64,000 nt of DNA from Macrotis lagotis (Eukaryota; Chordata; Mammalia; Peramelemorphia; Peramelidae), in NCBI RefSeq assembly GCF_037893015.1, contig NC_133658.1, forward strand, positions 282,775,869 through 282,839,868, in the 5' to 3' direction. Position numbers and translations under genes: made by a program. The notes below the pieces were generated by a model. That model was not told the DNA's origin. It saw only the letters and a list, made by a program, of their open reading frames with translations, and did not search any database. Shown piece by piece: positions 32,660-42,778 of the stretch; position 1 is the stretch's first letter, and each line of letters opens with the position of its first letter.

Positions 32660-32845
32660 TTAGAAAAACCTGCCTCAGATAGTTTCCAGTTGGGTAATCT
32701 TGGGAAATTCACTCCACCTCTGCCTTAGTTTCCTCTTTAATAAAATGGGCATCTATTACATAGGGTTGTTGTAAGGATCAAATGAGACAGACTCCTAAAA
32801 TGCTTTGTAAACCTTCAAGCACAAAATAAATTATTATTATTATTA
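32660..32845 (+). mobile_element. MIR SINE remnant
   Basis: Sense MIR core and tail: ttagtttcctctttaataaaatggg, agggttgttgtaaggatcaaatgag, ending in (ATT)n. Confidence 0.8.
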
Positions 32846-32849
32846 ATGC

Positions 32850-34054
32850 TTCTGGATTGGAAATTACTGTTTAGAAAAAAATTTTTAAATTACTTTTTAG
32901 AAGGGTTAATGGTGAAGTGAGATAACAAGAAAACAGAACAAGAGGGAAAAATAGGTGTGAGAGAAAGCTTGTCACTTCTTTTCATAACATAGTCGTGCAA
33001 AAAGCCCAGCAACTTTTTTTTTTGACCAGGTCAAGAGGCAATGGGTAGTTTAAAAAAGGAAATCAATATTCTTTACCACTTGCCTGGCAAGAAAAGATTT
33101 TTTTTGCCCCGGGCTTATGGCTCTTTGGAAAGCTACTAATACATGTTTTAAAATGAACCAGGACACATACATTTCTCTAAACCTCCATCAGTCTTTTTCC
33201 AGCTGTCAGCTTTCTCTGAGCTCTGTAGTCCATGGCGTATCAAGAGATAGGAGGTGGCAGGCCTGGGAGCAGAGAAGGATAAATCAATGTCAAATTGGAG
33301 ACTCTGGAAGCTTTATAGCCCTCTCAGGGTACCAGCATGGGCTTGGATGAAGGAGGCACATATTGCAGAAGGCTTGGATTGGAGGGAGATGACTGGATGA
33401 ATGTTGACTAGCATATAATTTATGTATCCTATATTGGGGGGTGTGGAGGGAGAAAATGCTTTATAAATATATCAATGTTCTCTGGCTAGGCAAGGCATTA
33501 TGTGGCCTCATAACCCTGGTAGCCTCGAGGAAGCCCTAGACTATTCCTTTAGCAAATATCCTGTTCTCTCCAGTTTGGGCCAATTGGTTATTTTTCAGGA
33601 ACCATTATCATCCTGGTAACTTCAAACATTTTCATTTCCTAAAAATGTCTATTTTAATTAATTTCACTTCAATGTATCCCTATTGTACTCCCAAATGAAT
33701 TCTTTACACTGTACAAGCCCAGAAAACAGTTAAGTAAACCAATCTAAATTGTAGACACTCATACTTGAGTAGGTTTCCATTCCTTCAAGGACAGGACAGA
33801 CATCTACTTTGTAATTTAGTTAAGTGCTAACCAATTTATAGTCTCATGTTATCTATTTAAATTTCACTGCCATTTATAGTATTTGCTTATAATTGTAGTT
33901 CTGAATATTGTTTTGGGTTTTTTTTAATTCTGTTTTATTCACTATGCAATACTTCATTGGTATCAGTCAGTCAGGTGAACCAAGTTCAACTGCCTCCTTT
34001 GAAAGGGCATTGTCTTAGTCAAACTGAGACATGGGAAATAGCTTATTTTAAAAA
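32850..34054. other. No recognised feature
   Basis: About 1.2 kb with no repeat family or coding signature recognised. Confidence 0.45.
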
Positions 34055-34203
34055 GGCCACGGTCAGCCATTGAATCTTGAGCCATGAACAGTCATCTTGA
34101 TTTATTTTTTGCCTCTGGAAGGGACAGTGAAGCTGACAGCTTGGTGCATCTCTGCCTCACTTGAATCCAATTCACTCTCAAGTCAGAGCATCACCCTGTG
34201 ATT
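34055..34203 (+). mobile_element. MAR1-type SINE fragment
   Basis: Sense body: ggtcagccattgaatcttgag, catgaacagtcatcttgattt, gacagtgaagctgacagcttgg, ending at gcatcaccctgtgat. Confidence 0.65.
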
Positions 34204-34317
34204 TCACTGGTCCTCTTCCAGCACAAAGGATGCATAACAACTCAATACTTATCCCCAAACATTCCTTTTCTTCATTCAAGTTTGTAATTTGACCATTGAG
34301 AGAAATATTTTTAGTCA

Positions 34318-34368
<51 letters not shown>
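34318..34368. repeat. (CA)n microsatellite
   Basis: Pure CA run of about 25 units. Confidence 0.98.
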
Positions 34369-34371
<3 letters not shown>

Positions 34372-34586
34372 CATTAGACATTTTCCCTCCCCATATAATG
34401 TTTCCACCTCCTCTCCCTTCCCCCCCACACTCCCAAAGTCATTGATTAGGAGTTGAAGCTCAATAAATCTGAAACTGTCTGTAATCTGCAGAGACAGATA
34501 AATTAGAATCTGAGATGATAGTCCAGGAATTTAGAGAAAGGAAGGAAGATTGAGAGGAGGGAAGGAAAAAAGTACAATAGTGAAGG

Positions 34587-34589
<3 letters not shown>

Positions 34590-34626
<37 letters not shown>
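34590..34626. repeat. (GA)n microsatellite
   Basis: Pure GA run. Confidence 0.97.
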
Positions 34627-34628
<2 letters not shown>

Positions 34629-34639
34629 TTTCCGTTGGA

Positions 34640-34900
34640 AAAGTGCTTTTATTTTAAACAAAAATGCATTTTATGTTATTTTTCTAATTACATGCTTTGG
34701 TAATTTTTCAACATTCATCCATTTGCAAATTTATTAGTTACACATTTTTCTACTAGCCTGACCTTCTACCTTCCCTTGGTGTAGAACAATTTGGCAAAAG
34801 TTACACATGGATATTTCTGTTTAACATATTTATAATTAGTCATTTTGTACAAGAGAATTAGGACTAAGTGAAATGAAAGAGAACTATGATCTAGGAGGAA
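34640..34900 (-). mobile_element. Old L1 3' end (antisense)
   Basis: Diverged antisense L1 tail (ttttctaattacatg, ttttcaacattcatcc, tagtcattttgtac). Confidence 0.6.
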
Positions 34901-35289
34901 AGCACTTATCTTAAACCTGTACATCAGCATTAGTATCCTTTCAGCATACATAGCCTAGATTTTCCTACCAACATTATTGCCTAGTTCCCACCACACCTAC
35001 TCCAGAAAAGTCCCGGAAGTGTACCAGAGTAAGTAATCATGAAGAAATTTAACAGAGAAGTTTACACAAAAAAATTTAACACACCAAGTGACTTCTTCTC
35101 TAGAACTACAAAAAATTAATCAGACTCCTCTGGGCCAAAAGAATGGGAGTTTCTCCATCATAGCAAACCCCAGTGTGACCAGAGACCAAAGGCAGAAAGA
35201 AGAGTAGAGACGTTCTGAGAAAGCCCCTGGGACCTGAAAGGTAGTAATACAGGCTCACAGTCATAGGTTAGTACTGTGAACTTTGTAAT
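34901..35289. other. No recognised feature
   Basis: Unassigned interval between two antisense L1-like pieces. It may have interrupted one L1. Confidence 0.35.
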
Positions 35290-35690
35290 AGTATTTGGCA
35301 TATACTATTCCATTCTATTTTTGTACTACAGTTTGTTCAACTCATTCCCCAATTGGACATGCAATTTGTTTCCCATAACTTGCTGTTACAAATAACACAA
35401 CTATGAATATTTTTGTCCAGATAACTTTTTGTTTCCTATCAACAACTTCCTTTGAATGTAAATCCAATAATGACATCACCAGGTCAAAGAAAGATATGAA
35501 CAATTTTATAATTTTCTTTCATAATGCAAAATAATACCACAAAACAATTTGCAGTTCTAGCCATAGTGAATTAATGGGCCTGTATTAGGAAAATTTCACC
35601 AAATTGAATTTTTCCAATTTTTATTACCATTGCCAATTTGATGAATGTGAATAGTTGAGATTTCTTTTAATGTTTGGTTCTTTTACTACT
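35290..35690 (-). mobile_element. Old L1 ORF2 C-terminal/3' region (antisense)
   Basis: Same antisense order as better-preserved copies: tcattccccaattggacatg, aactatgaatatttttgtcc, a 'gtcaaagaaagatatgaac' block. Confidence 0.65.
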
Positions 35691-36099
35691 TGTGACTGAA
35701 AATTTTATTAGATTGCTAGATTTTGTTTCTTCTTTTGAGAACTATTTCCCAAATATCTTTAGCAAAGGACCTTTTCAGGCATCTCACAAAATTCCAAATC
35801 CATCTTCCATTCAGTTAACTCAGTTATCCCTCTCTTATCTTTTCCAGCATCGCCATCAGAGAGCATATATTAAATAGTGAACTGACCAGGATATTGTGCT
35901 AGATGATATTTTTTACAAAACACTCATAGATTATTCCTTCCCTTAGAAGTTTAAAATATTTAGGGTGGTAAATAAACATGTCAGTAGAAGAATTTGACAA
36001 TAATGCATTTATATCTTTGCACAGGACAAGTGCTTATCCACTTTTTCCCAAATGCCACTATTGTTGATCTTGATTGCACAATTATGCAACTATTATATA
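35691..36099. other. No recognised feature
   Basis: AT-rich; nothing supported. Confidence 0.4.
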
Positions 36100-36530
36100 A
36101 ATTTGTTGTTGTTTAATCTTTTTTTAGTCCTGTATGATTTTTTCTTTTTCTTTTTTTTTTCTTTTTAGTTTTTTTACAAGGCAAGGGGGGTTAAGTGGCT
36201 TACCCAAGACCACACAACTAGGTAATTATTAAGTGTCTGAGGTCAGATTTGAACTCAGATGCTCCTGACTCCAGGGCCGGTGCTCTATCCACTTTGCCAC
36301 CTAGCTACCCCCATTTTGGGATTTTCTTGGCAAAGATCCTGGCCTGGTTTGCCATTTCCTTCTCCACTTCATTGTGTAGATGAAGAAACTAAGGCAAAAA
36401 CACACTTAAGTGACTTACCCAGGGGCACACAATTAGTGTCTGAGTCTGAATTTGAACTCAAGATTCAAGAAGGATGAGTCTTTCTGACTCCATTACTCTA
36501 CCTACTTGGTCACCTGTCTGATGTTGCCCA
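36100..36530 (-). mobile_element. Older CORE-SINE (antisense) split by a WSINE1 copy
   Basis: Left end at ttgttgttgtttaatc, interrupted by the SINE at 36139-36311, resuming at cattttgggattttcttggc and going through gatgaagaaactaaggc and gacttacccaggggcacac to the head near 36520. Confidence 0.8.
36139..36311 (-). mobile_element. WSINE1-type SINE (antisense) in a CORE-SINE
   Basis: Poly-T/CT tail at the left and a clear body and head (ccacctagctaccccc). The TSD is not clean. Confidence 0.88.
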
Positions 36531-36599
36531 ATTATACATAGACATACAGAATAGCAATTCTCTTTTCTGAAAGTCACTTATTACAATATTCAGTAACTT

Positions 36600-37020
36600 A
36601 AATCACCTGTTTTCAAAGTGTGGTCCACTGAGGCTCTTTCAGGGAGTTCTTAAAGTAAAACAGTTTTCATAATAATGCAAAGACATTATTTGTCTACTAA
36701 AATATTCCTTCCTTATCCAACTATTTATCTGCATAAGCCCAGATTTTCTTGATATGCTTCAACCAAAACAGCATATCCCAACAGATTGAATGTAGAATTA
36801 GATTTGAGAATCCAACTGTCTCCTATTAAACCAGGCATCACAAAGATTTGCAAAAAATTGTAAAATAATGCTACTCTTCAATTTTTTTATTTTGAAACAA
36901 ATAGTTGTTTTTCAGCAATTTATGTTATCCAGGTATTATGCAATGGGTTTATTATTTTTCAATGAATTAATAAATATCTTAGAATTTTATCAGTTTTAAT
37001 TTTAGTATGGTAAATAGCTA
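36600..37020 (-). mobile_element. Ancient hAT-like (Tip100-type) DNA transposon remnant
   Basis: Recognised from recall of a mammalian MITE-like repeat: caaagtgtggtccactgagg, gttttcataataatgcaaag, gaatccaactgtctcctatt, ending near ttttaattttagtatgg. Terminal inverted repeats are not visible. Family and strand are tentative. Confidence 0.4.
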
Positions 37021-37029
37021 TTGGCTCTT

Positions 37030-39187
37030 GTCCTTCTTTATCAAAGAAGACCAAAATGACATCCCCTATGTCTGAGACAAATTAAGTGTCCGACTGTAGC
37101 TGATCAGAACAATGTGAGCTTGGAATGCTCTACCACAGGTTAGGCACAATTATCCCTGTGAACACCTGGGGTGGGTACTCTAAACTTATGAATGCCACAT
37201 TTCCTTTGAGCTCCTTCAATTCTTCCATTCTTCTAGAATGCAGCCCCCTTACTGATGAGGGCAGGCCATGCTAGGCAGTCCTGTGCCAGTGTTTCCCATT
37301 GGGTACAATCAATTCCAAAATTCTTAAGAGAGACCTTCCGGCTGTTTCAGTATCCCTTCTTCTGATCCTCTTGTGAGTGCTTACCCTGTGGGAGTTCTCT
37401 ATAGAATAGTTTTTTGGCAATCATACATCTGGCATTCTAACATGTCTAGCCCATCATAGTTGCATTCTCTGTAGTAATGTTGGAATGCTGGGCAGTTTAG
37501 TTCAAGAAAGATCCTCAGTGGGAAGTGGAGGCCAGAGCCTGGGACACTGTGGGCGGAGCAGAACGAGTCTGCAGAGCCGGCCCCAGTAGCCCTGCTGCCC
37601 CAGAGCCTCATTGGAGGCCTCCTCTCCCCAATAAGTGCCTCTGCGCTCAGAGCCCAAGCCCACACTCACTGGTGCCACTGCTGTGGTATGGACCATGGCA
37701 GGTCGGGGAGGTGCAGCACGACCCAATGGACCAGCTGCTGGTAACAAAATCTGCCAATTTAAACTGGTCTTACTGGAGGAGTCATCAGTGGACAAGTCAA
37801 GCCTCATCCTCTGCTTCATCACGAATACCAGGAGAGCACAACTGGAGTGGTCTTCCTCACACAGACAGTCTGCTTGGATGACACAACCGTCAAGTCTGAG
37901 ATCTGGGACACAGCAGGACAAGAGTGGTATCACAGCCTGGCCCCCATGTACTATCGGGGTGCCCAGGCAGCCACTGTGGTCTACGACATCACAAATAAAG
38001 ATACATTTGCACGGGCCAAGAACTGGGTGAAAGAGCTGCAGTGGCAGGCTAGTCCCAACATAGTCATCACACTCGCCGGCAACAAGGCTGACCTGGCCAG
38101 CAAGAGAGCTGTGGATTTCCTGGAAGCACAAGCCTATGCAGATGACAACAGCTTGCTCTTCATAGAAACATCAGCAAAAGACAGCAATGAATGTGAATGA
38201 AATTTTCATGGCAATAGCTAAGAAGTTGTCCAAGAATGAGCCCCAGAATGCACCTGGTGCCCCGGGCCCAAATCGGGGTGTGGACCTCCAGGAAAACAGT
38301 CCAACCAACAGGAGCCAGTGCTGCAGCAACTGAGCACCCACTTGCCCGTCCACTGCCCCCCACCTCTCCCTGCCTGAACAACCTGACTGGAATCCACTCT
38401 AACCAATGGCAATTAGGCAGAGCGAGCTGCCGCCATGGGGGGGCCCTACCATGATTTCTCCATATATTTTTTTTAATCATAGGCTGGAGGGAGCTATTCC
38501 ACCCACACCTTTCTGTACAAATACTAATTCAATTTTAAGTCTTAAGTCACTTTTTTAATATATATGAACTTCAGCTCTTCCTACCCCTCCCCTCTTATTC
38601 TTTTCTGGTGGTAACTGCATGTCTCAATTCTTCTCCCTACCCTTGTATTTTTTAGGGGTGGGGGGGATAGGGAAGTGGTTACCCTTCCTGACCCTTTTGC
38701 TGATTGGGAGAATTGTTGGTAGCACCTCAGTCTCATATCCTCACCCACCACCTTGGAGTGGGTTTTGTTTATCTTGGGATGAAGGAAAGCCCTGGGTGGG
38801 GAAGGGGACTAGGAGGATTTTCCTTCAGCTGGTTTTTATTGGGGCCATCCTACTCCTTTACCCCATCCAACTGACTCACAGCCCAGAGAGAAACAGCATT
38901 ATTATGGCAGCCAAGAACCCTTTTCCCAAATCTCCTAGGACCTTTGGCTTTGAGCCCTATTTTGACCAAATCATAAAGATGAGTATTTGGGGGGGGGGGG
39001 CAGGGATGGAACCAACTGTTTTCTGTATTTTGTATTGTATGTTTTCTTCAACATGTAACCAATCAGTATCTTGTCAATATAGTATACCAACTGATCTCTC
39101 AAAAAAAAAAATAAAGAAAGATCCTCAGTGTCTGTTATCTTCTGCCAGGTGATCTTCAGAATCTTCCTAAGAGTAAATAGCTATATT
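37030..39187 (-). mobile_element. RTE/BovB LINE ORF2 C-terminus, split by the RAB5C retrocopy
   Basis: On the minus strand, 39131-39187 reads LRKILKITWQ and 37030-37503 continues TEDLS, TKLPSI and a degenerate RMPDxRLPKKxFYxELPQG region. This is the typical C-terminal end of RTE-type RT proteins, with several stops. The two parts are contiguous once the insert and one TSD copy are removed. Confidence 0.8.
37521..39113 (+). pseudogene. RAB5C: Processed pseudogene of RAB5C
   Basis: Intronless copy of the mRNA for RAB5C, the early-endosome small GTPase. 5' UTR 37521-37694, start ATG at 37695, original stop TGA at 38331-38333, then a long 3' UTR and an A run near 39102-39111. An exact 17-bp duplication aagaaagatcctcagtg lies at 37504-37520 and 39114-39130. 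The reading starts [21 protein letters not shown] and ends with the prenylation motif QCCSN. Defects: P-loop GESAVGKS altered to EESSVDKS, a loss of about 13 bp near 37817 that shifts frame in the switch I region, GQER changed to GQEW, and one extra A near 38177. It cannot encode a working GTPase. The open frames on the opposite strand and in the 3' UTR are shadows. Confidence 0.96.
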
Positions 39188-39332
39188 ATTTTTTGTTTTG
39201 TTTTTGCAAGGCTATAGGGTTAAGTGACTTGTCCAAGTTTCACATAACTAGGTAATTATCAAGTGTCTGAGGTCAGATTTGAACTCAGGTCCTCCTGACT
39301 CCAGGACTAATACCTTATCCACTGGGCCACCT
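39188..39332 (-). mobile_element. WSINE1-type SINE (antisense), exact TSD
   Basis: Exact 16-bp duplication agtaaatagctatatt at 39172-39187 and 39333-39348. Confidence 0.95.
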
Positions 39333-39389
39333 AGTAAATAGCTATATTTATAACTCAGATAAATAAAAACTTTTGGGGGGTTCTCCAAG

Positions 39390-39466
39390 ATTTTTTTTTA
39401 GGTTTTTTTTTGCAAGGCAAATGGGGTTAAGTGGTTTGTCCAAGGCCACACGTCTAGGTAATTACT
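39390..39466 (-). mobile_element. WSINE1-type SINE (antisense), 5'-truncated
   Basis: Only the tail half remains (aaatggggttaagtggtttg to cgtctaggtaattac). The head is missing. Confidence 0.85.
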
Positions 39467-39570
39467 GTAATAAATAATGGGGATATAAAGAAAGACAAAA
39501 AAACAATCCCTGCCCTCGAGAAGATTACATGCTAATAGGGGGAAGCAACATGTATAACTAGGTAAATATA
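39467..39570 (+). mobile_element. Ancient interspersed repeat fragment
   Basis: Same old repeat as at 7.2 kb: atggggatataaagaaagac, caatccctgccctcgagaag, attacatgctaataggggg. Confidence 0.5.
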
Positions 39571-39784
39571 AGATATATGCAGAATAGGTAATAAGGAAAG
39601 GGAAATCATTAGCAGCTTGCAGTTCTATGTGGGGGATGGGTGGAAAAGAAGACTTATAAAGGCCTGCTGCAAAAGGAAGCAAATAGCAAACCAATTTTCC
39701 AAACCACTAATTGATATGTACTAACTAAGGGCCTATTTGATAATATTCCGAAATACCACTTCCTTTCTCCTCTCTTAGTAATGG
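39571..39784. other. No recognised feature
   Basis: Unassigned. Confidence 0.35.
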
Positions 39785-40195
39785 ACTGTCACTCTTTTAG
39801 GTAGCATTAAATTAATCTTCCCACATTAGTGTTTAAACTCCTCAAGGGCAGGGATTGTTTTTATATTTTCTTCTCTGAGGTAGCTCCAGGGAGTAGTAGA
39901 TACAATTTTGGACTTGGGGACAGGAAAACCCAAGTTCCCTCATATCCTCCCCTAGTTGCTGATAACTGTTTCATCTTAGACAAATAATTTAACCTTTTTC
40001 AGCCTCAGTTTCTTCATCTTGAAAAATATAATAATAATAATATAAATTTCAGAATACTGTTATAAGGATCAAATAAGCTTACATATATGAATAAAATGCT
40101 ATATAAATACTGTTAGTATTATTTCTAGAGTTTAACAAAGCACCTGACACACAGAGAGTACTAAATAAATGCTTGTTGATTTATTGACTCTCATT
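39785..40195 (+). mobile_element. L2 LINE 3' end split by a MIR
   Basis: Left part: aaactcctcaagggcagggat. Right part: gcacctgacacacagagagt and aaataaatgcttgttgattt. The MIR at about 39890-40125 lies between. Confidence 0.75.
39890..40125 (+). mobile_element. MIR SINE nested in L2
   Basis: gtagtagatacaattttggac head, cagcctcagtttcttcatctt core, then ctgttataaggatcaaataag tail. Confidence 0.75.
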
Positions 40196-40309
40196 TCTCT
40201 GTGAGGCACTGGAAATACATTAGGCTAACTAAATTGAGCAATATTTATATTTATTTTTAATATTTATTTTTATTTATTTCAATATTTTATTTCTATTTAT
40301 TTTAATATT

Positions 40310-40590
40310 ATTATCCATCCTTCAAATCCCAGTTTCACTTTTTCTATGAAATCTTCTCTGACAGTGCCAGCTCATACTGATTTGTCCTTCTTCTGATTTC
40401 TTCTGCATAATTAATACTTTATGATGTGCTGTTTTGTGTTTAAATTGTCCCTACTGAACAATTTAGCTTTCCTTCTATTGGTATATATTGCTCTCTTGTG
40501 CAGCAATTATTTCTTGTCTATATTTAGTCTTCCCAAATGGAGTACAGACTTCTTGAGAGCAGGAATTGCATGCAATACTTTGGTGATACA
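40310..40590 (+). mobile_element. L2-like LINE fragment
   Basis: ttcaaatcccagtttcac, atgaaatcttctctgaca, gacttcttgagagcaggaatt follow the L2 3' order. Confidence 0.6.
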
Positions 40591-41451
40591 ATGGAAAACA
40601 GATAAGAAAACCTTAACTAAATAATAGTTAATTACCAGTAAATTTGTTTTTATTTACTCTTTTCCTCTCAAGACCAATTTTTTTCCTTGTGTATCCTCCT
40701 GATGTGATCCCAGATACTAGTTAAATAAAGTACATAAATCCCTGAATTGAGTCTACAAGGACACAATCTCATCATTTACTGATGCTTACTTGAGGATAGC
40801 TGGATAGCTGGGTCAAGGGATTCAATTCCACCTGTTTCTATTTTTATTTATTTTCAATGTTTAAATAATATTTTATTAAAATTTTAGCATTGTTTATTTT
40901 TATTTTTATTTCCAAATTATCTTTCTCCCTCCCTACCCTTCAACTTTCCTGAGACAGTAAGCTTATTCGGGTTCAATCATGTAAAACATATTTCCAATTT
41001 TGTCATTTTGTGAAAAAAAAAAAACCACAATTCACCAAAACAAACACACACACACACACACATACAAACTCAAAGTGAAAAATAGTATGATTTGATTTGC
41101 ATTCAGACTTCATCAGTTCTTTCTCTGGAGATGGATAGAATTTTTCATGATAAGTTCTTTGATAGCCTCAGATCATTTCATTGCTGAGAAGAGCTGCCAG
41201 TTAACAGTTGATTATAATTCTATGTTGCTGTTACTATGTACAATGGTCTCCTGGTTTTGTTCACTTTACTTTGCATCAGTTCATAAAAATCTATCCAAGT
41301 TTTCCTTTTTTCTTTTTTTTATTCCAGGTTTTTCCTGAAATCATCCTGCTCATCATTTCTTACAGCACAATAGTATTCCATTATGATCATATACCAAAAT
41401 TTGTTCAGCTGCAATTGATAGGCATCCTCCTCAACTTCCAATTCTTTGTCT

Positions 41452-41757
41452 AAAGGGCAGTCAGGTGACACAACAGAGAGAGCACTGACCCTTGAGTCAC
41501 AAGGGCCTGAGTTCAAATGTAGACTCAGACATTTGGCACTTTTTAGTTATATGACCCTGGGCAAATCACTTAGCCACTGATTGCCTCACATCCGAGATCA
41601 TCTCTAGTTGTATTGATTCATATCAGACCATTAGACCCAGATGGCTCTGGAGGAGAAAGTGAGGCTGGTGACTTAGGACAACATTCCATGGCATCATCTT
41701 CCTGATATCATGGTCTTCTTCAAAAACAAAGAACAAACATCATTATCATCAATTTTT
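41452..41757 (+). mobile_element. MAR1-type SINE, nearly complete
   Basis: tRNA-like head (agagagagcactgacccttg, gagttcaaatg), the diagnostic middle agacccagatggctctggag and gaaagtgaggctggtgactt, and the RTE-derived tail atcatggtcttcttcaaaaa. Complete enough to show its two-part structure. Confidence 0.85.
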
Positions 41758-41970
41758 TTGCCAGCATGAAAAGAACTATTAATACCCTTGTTCAAATAAG
41801 TCCTTCTTTATCCTCTCCCACCACCATTTAAAAAAAATCTCTTTAGGATACAAAATTAGTAGTGGTATTACTGGAACAAAGAGTATGAACAGTTTTATTT
41901 TGGGTATACCTCCAAATTGCTCTCCAGAATGGTTGGATCAGTTCACAACTCCACTAACAATGCATTAATG

Positions 41971-42108
41971 GGGGCAGCTAGGTGGATAGAGAACTGGCCC
42001 TGGGATCAGGAGGACCTGAGTTCAAATCCAGCATCAGACACTCAATACTTACTTAACTTGTGACCTTGAGCAAATCATTTAACCCCATTATCTTGCAAAA
42101 AACACACA
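41971..42108 (+). mobile_element. WSINE1-type SINE nested in L1
   Basis: A few bases are missing over the A box (aggtggatagag). The B box gagttcaaatcc is intact. The tail ends in (CA)n. No clean TSD. Confidence 0.88.
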
Positions 42109-42612
42109 CAAAATTGTACCTTGTTGACTTTTCCCATATCTCTTCCAAAATTTATTATTTTCCTTTTCTTTCATATTAGTCATTCTGATGGGAATGAGGT
42201 GGTACCTCAGAGTTGCTTTAATTTTCATTTCTCTGATCAATAGTGCTGTGGGTTTGAGCATTTTTTCATATGACTACAGATAATATATTTCTTCATCTGA
42301 AAACTGCATATTCTTATCCTTTGACTATTTATCAATTGGGAAATGATTTTATCCTTATAGATTTGACCCAGTTCTCTATATTTTTGAGAAATTCAGTCTT
42401 TATCAGAACCACTTAAATGTTTTTTCTCCAGCTTTCTGTTTTCCTTCTAATCTTGGTTACAATTCTACCTGTTTTTATTATGTGCCTACTGTGTACAAAA
42501 CAAGGTAGTTATATAAGAAGGTGTACCAGAGTCAAGTAGCATGGATATGATATTTATACAGCTAAGTGTAAAATAATTTCAAATGTTAGGAGACAGCATT
42601 AACCGGATGAAT

Positions 42613-42771
42613 TGGGGGCAGCTAGGTGGCGCAGTGGATGGAGCACCGGCCCTGGAGTCAGGAGTATCTGAGTTCAAATCCGACCTCAGACACTTAATAA
42701 TTACCTAGCTGTGTGGCCTTGGGCAAGCCACTTAACCCCATTTGCCTTGCAAAAAACCTAAACAAGAAAGA
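42613..42771 (+). mobile_element. WSINE1-type SINE, near-consensus
   Basis: One of the least diverged copies in the window, with intact internal promoter boxes. Flanked by gatgaat at 42606-42612 and 42772-42778. Confidence 0.92.
42627..42681 (+). promoter_or_regulatory. Pol III A box and B box of the SINE
   Basis: A box tggcgcagtgg at 42627-42637 and B box gttcaaatcc at 42672-42681, both matching the tRNA consensus with normal spacing for a tRNA-derived SINE. Transcription of this copy is not shown. Confidence 0.75.
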
Positions 42772-42778
42772 GATGAAT

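Larger units (their letters stand above)
40890..42465 (-). mobile_element. L1 3' portion (antisense), with two nested SINEs
   Basis: 3' tail at the left (ccaaattatctttctccc, acatatttccaattttgtc), ORF2 C-terminus in the middle (minus strand NKFWYMIIMEYYCAVRN) and a further ORF2 part to about 42465. Interrupted by a MAR1-type SINE at 41452-41757 and a WSINE1 at 41971-42108. Confidence 0.88.

Noticed and set aside
37502..38131. 209-codon minus-strand frame, longest in the window
   Set aside because: It is the antisense shadow of the RAB5C retrocopy.
37695..38333. A functional RAB5C gene
   Set aside because: No introns, poly(A) and TSD present, P-loop glycine and lysine context altered, two frameshifts.
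38619..39152. 177-codon plus-strand frame
   Set aside because: It falls in the 3' UTR of the RAB5C retrocopy and runs through its poly(A) tail into the TSD. No domain recognised.
42613..42771. A tRNA gene, suggested by A and B boxes
   Set aside because: The boxes belong to a tRNA-derived SINE. No cloverleaf with paired acceptor and anticodon arms could be drawn, and the unit continues into a SINE tail.
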